In this document: piece by piece, positions 4,862-5,316 of the stretch | Numbering within the stretch: the stretch's first letter is position 1 | Layout: each line of letters begins with the position of its first letter | Assembly: GCA_020047775.1 (NCBI GenBank) | Contig: JAIFNK010000178.1 | Coordinates: 1-5,316, forward strand | Reading direction: 5' to 3' | Length of the DNA stretch: 5,316 bases | From: Akkermansia sp. | GTDB lineage: Bacteria; Verrucomicrobiota; Verrucomicrobiia; Verrucomicrobiales; Akkermansiaceae | Translations under genes and position numbers: made by a program | Notes under the pieces: generated by a model | Databases searched by the model: none | What the model was told of the DNA's origin: nothing | The model's input: the letters and a program-made list of their open reading frames with translations, nothing else

Positions 4862-5316
4862 TGTTGCCGTTGCAGTGCGAGTTCCGCGAGCTTCGCCGCC
4901 TGTTTGCGGATTTCCACCATCAATTGGGGAGTCGGTTGCTTGCCATCCTCGAGCACCATCTCCGTGCGCAGCCCGGCGAGCAGGTCGCGCATGGCCAGAT
5001 AGTTGGGACGCTCGGAAATCCGCGGCTCGAGTCCGGCCACCGATTCGGTGTAATAGTCCGCGATGTCCTCCCGCATCACCTTGCGGGCGCGCTCGACGGA
5101 AAACTGCTTGTCCACGGCGACGGTCGACACTTCAAGCGCGCGGATCCATCCGCCAAGCGAGATCAAGTGCGCGAGGTCGGCGTCACGCAGGCTGACCAGT
5201 TCCACCTCCACGTCGCGCTGGGTGGCGGACAGCTCCTTTTTCAACTGCGCCACGTTTTTGTTCTTGGCGCTGTCCAACAAACTTGCGGCGTGGCGGTTCA
5301 CCCGGTCGCCGGCACC
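4858..5316 (-). CDS. Hypothetical helical protein, C-terminal part (5' end outside window)
   Basis: The frame is open to the window edge, giving at least 152 residues. A GTG at 5299-5301 could start a 147-aa protein, but the frame continues upstream as GAGDR without a stop and no ribosome-binding site is visible, so the gene most likely begins beyond the window. I do not recognise the family. The sequence is rich in Leu, Ala, Glu, Lys and Arg, with helix-like heptad spacing in KNKNVAQLKKELSATQRDVE and near the C-terminus (KQAAKLAELALQRQQ). A conserved-looking LAHLISLGGWIRALE patch sits in the middle. No transmembrane segment or catalytic motif is seen in this part. Its TGA overlaps the ATG of the oxidoreductase gene by 4 bases, so it is the upstream member of the same transcription unit. 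Its link to oxidoreductase or YgfZ function is unknown. Confidence 0.75.
   Translation of the reverse strand, partial: GAGDRVNRHAASLLDSAKNKNVAQLKKELSATQRDVEVELVSLRDADLAHLISLGGWIRALEVSTVAVDKQFSVERARKVMREDIADYYTESVAGLEPRISERPNYLAMRDLLAGLRTEMVLEDGKQPTPQLMVEIRKQAAKLAELALQRQQ

Overview
The window looks like a chromosomal segment of a GC-rich bacterium, most plausibly from the Verrucomicrobia (Verrucomicrobiales-like). The inference rests mainly on the first gene. It has the C-terminal style of the very large, low-complexity 'autotransporter-associated beta-strand repeat' surface proteins common in that phylum, including a calcium-binding DxDxDG motif and a terminal Trp-Ser-Thr-Asp beta domain. The genus cannot be fixed from sequence alone.

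Layout. (1) Positions 1-528, plus strand: the 3' end of a large secreted or surface protein that begins before the window. (2) Positions 529-864: a gene-free stretch packed with dyad structure. It holds a 135-bp pair of inverted REP-like units (543-677), a 12-bp tandem repeat (720-749), a second inverted pair centred on a perfect 16-bp palindrome (740-802), and an 8-bp-stem hairpin (834-857). (3) Positions 865-3041: a degenerate IS66-family insertion sequence with 14-bp perfect terminal inverted repeats. Its tnpA and tnpB are fused remnants left by an internal deletion plus a frameshift. Its tnpC (DDE transposase) is long and open but lacks an in-frame ATG at its proper N-terminus, and it carries an exact in-frame 60-bp duplication of the segment holding the catalytic glutamate. 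The right end of the element is itself tandemly duplicated (62-bp unit), so there are two right inverted repeats. (4) Positions 3044-3161: a short spacer with no recognisable feature. (5) Positions 3162-5316, minus strand: three genes joined by 4-base stop/start overlaps. In transcription order they are an unrecognised, probably helical protein (5' end outside the window), an NAD(P)-dependent beta-hydroxyacid dehydrogenase-family oxidoreductase, and a YgfZ/GcvT-like folate-binding protein.

How it fits together. The surface-protein gene and the three-gene operon converge, and the IS66 element plus the REP-like repeats occupy the space between their 3' ends. That is a tolerated landing site where neither gene's promoter is disturbed. 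YgfZ has a housekeeping role in Fe-S protein maintenance. The tight coupling of the minus-strand genes suggests co-translation, but the sequence does not show what the first two contribute. The most unusual content is the pair of REP-like dyad systems and the two independent tandem duplications of nearly equal size (60 and 62 bp), each bounded by a 3-bp microhomology, inside one decaying IS.
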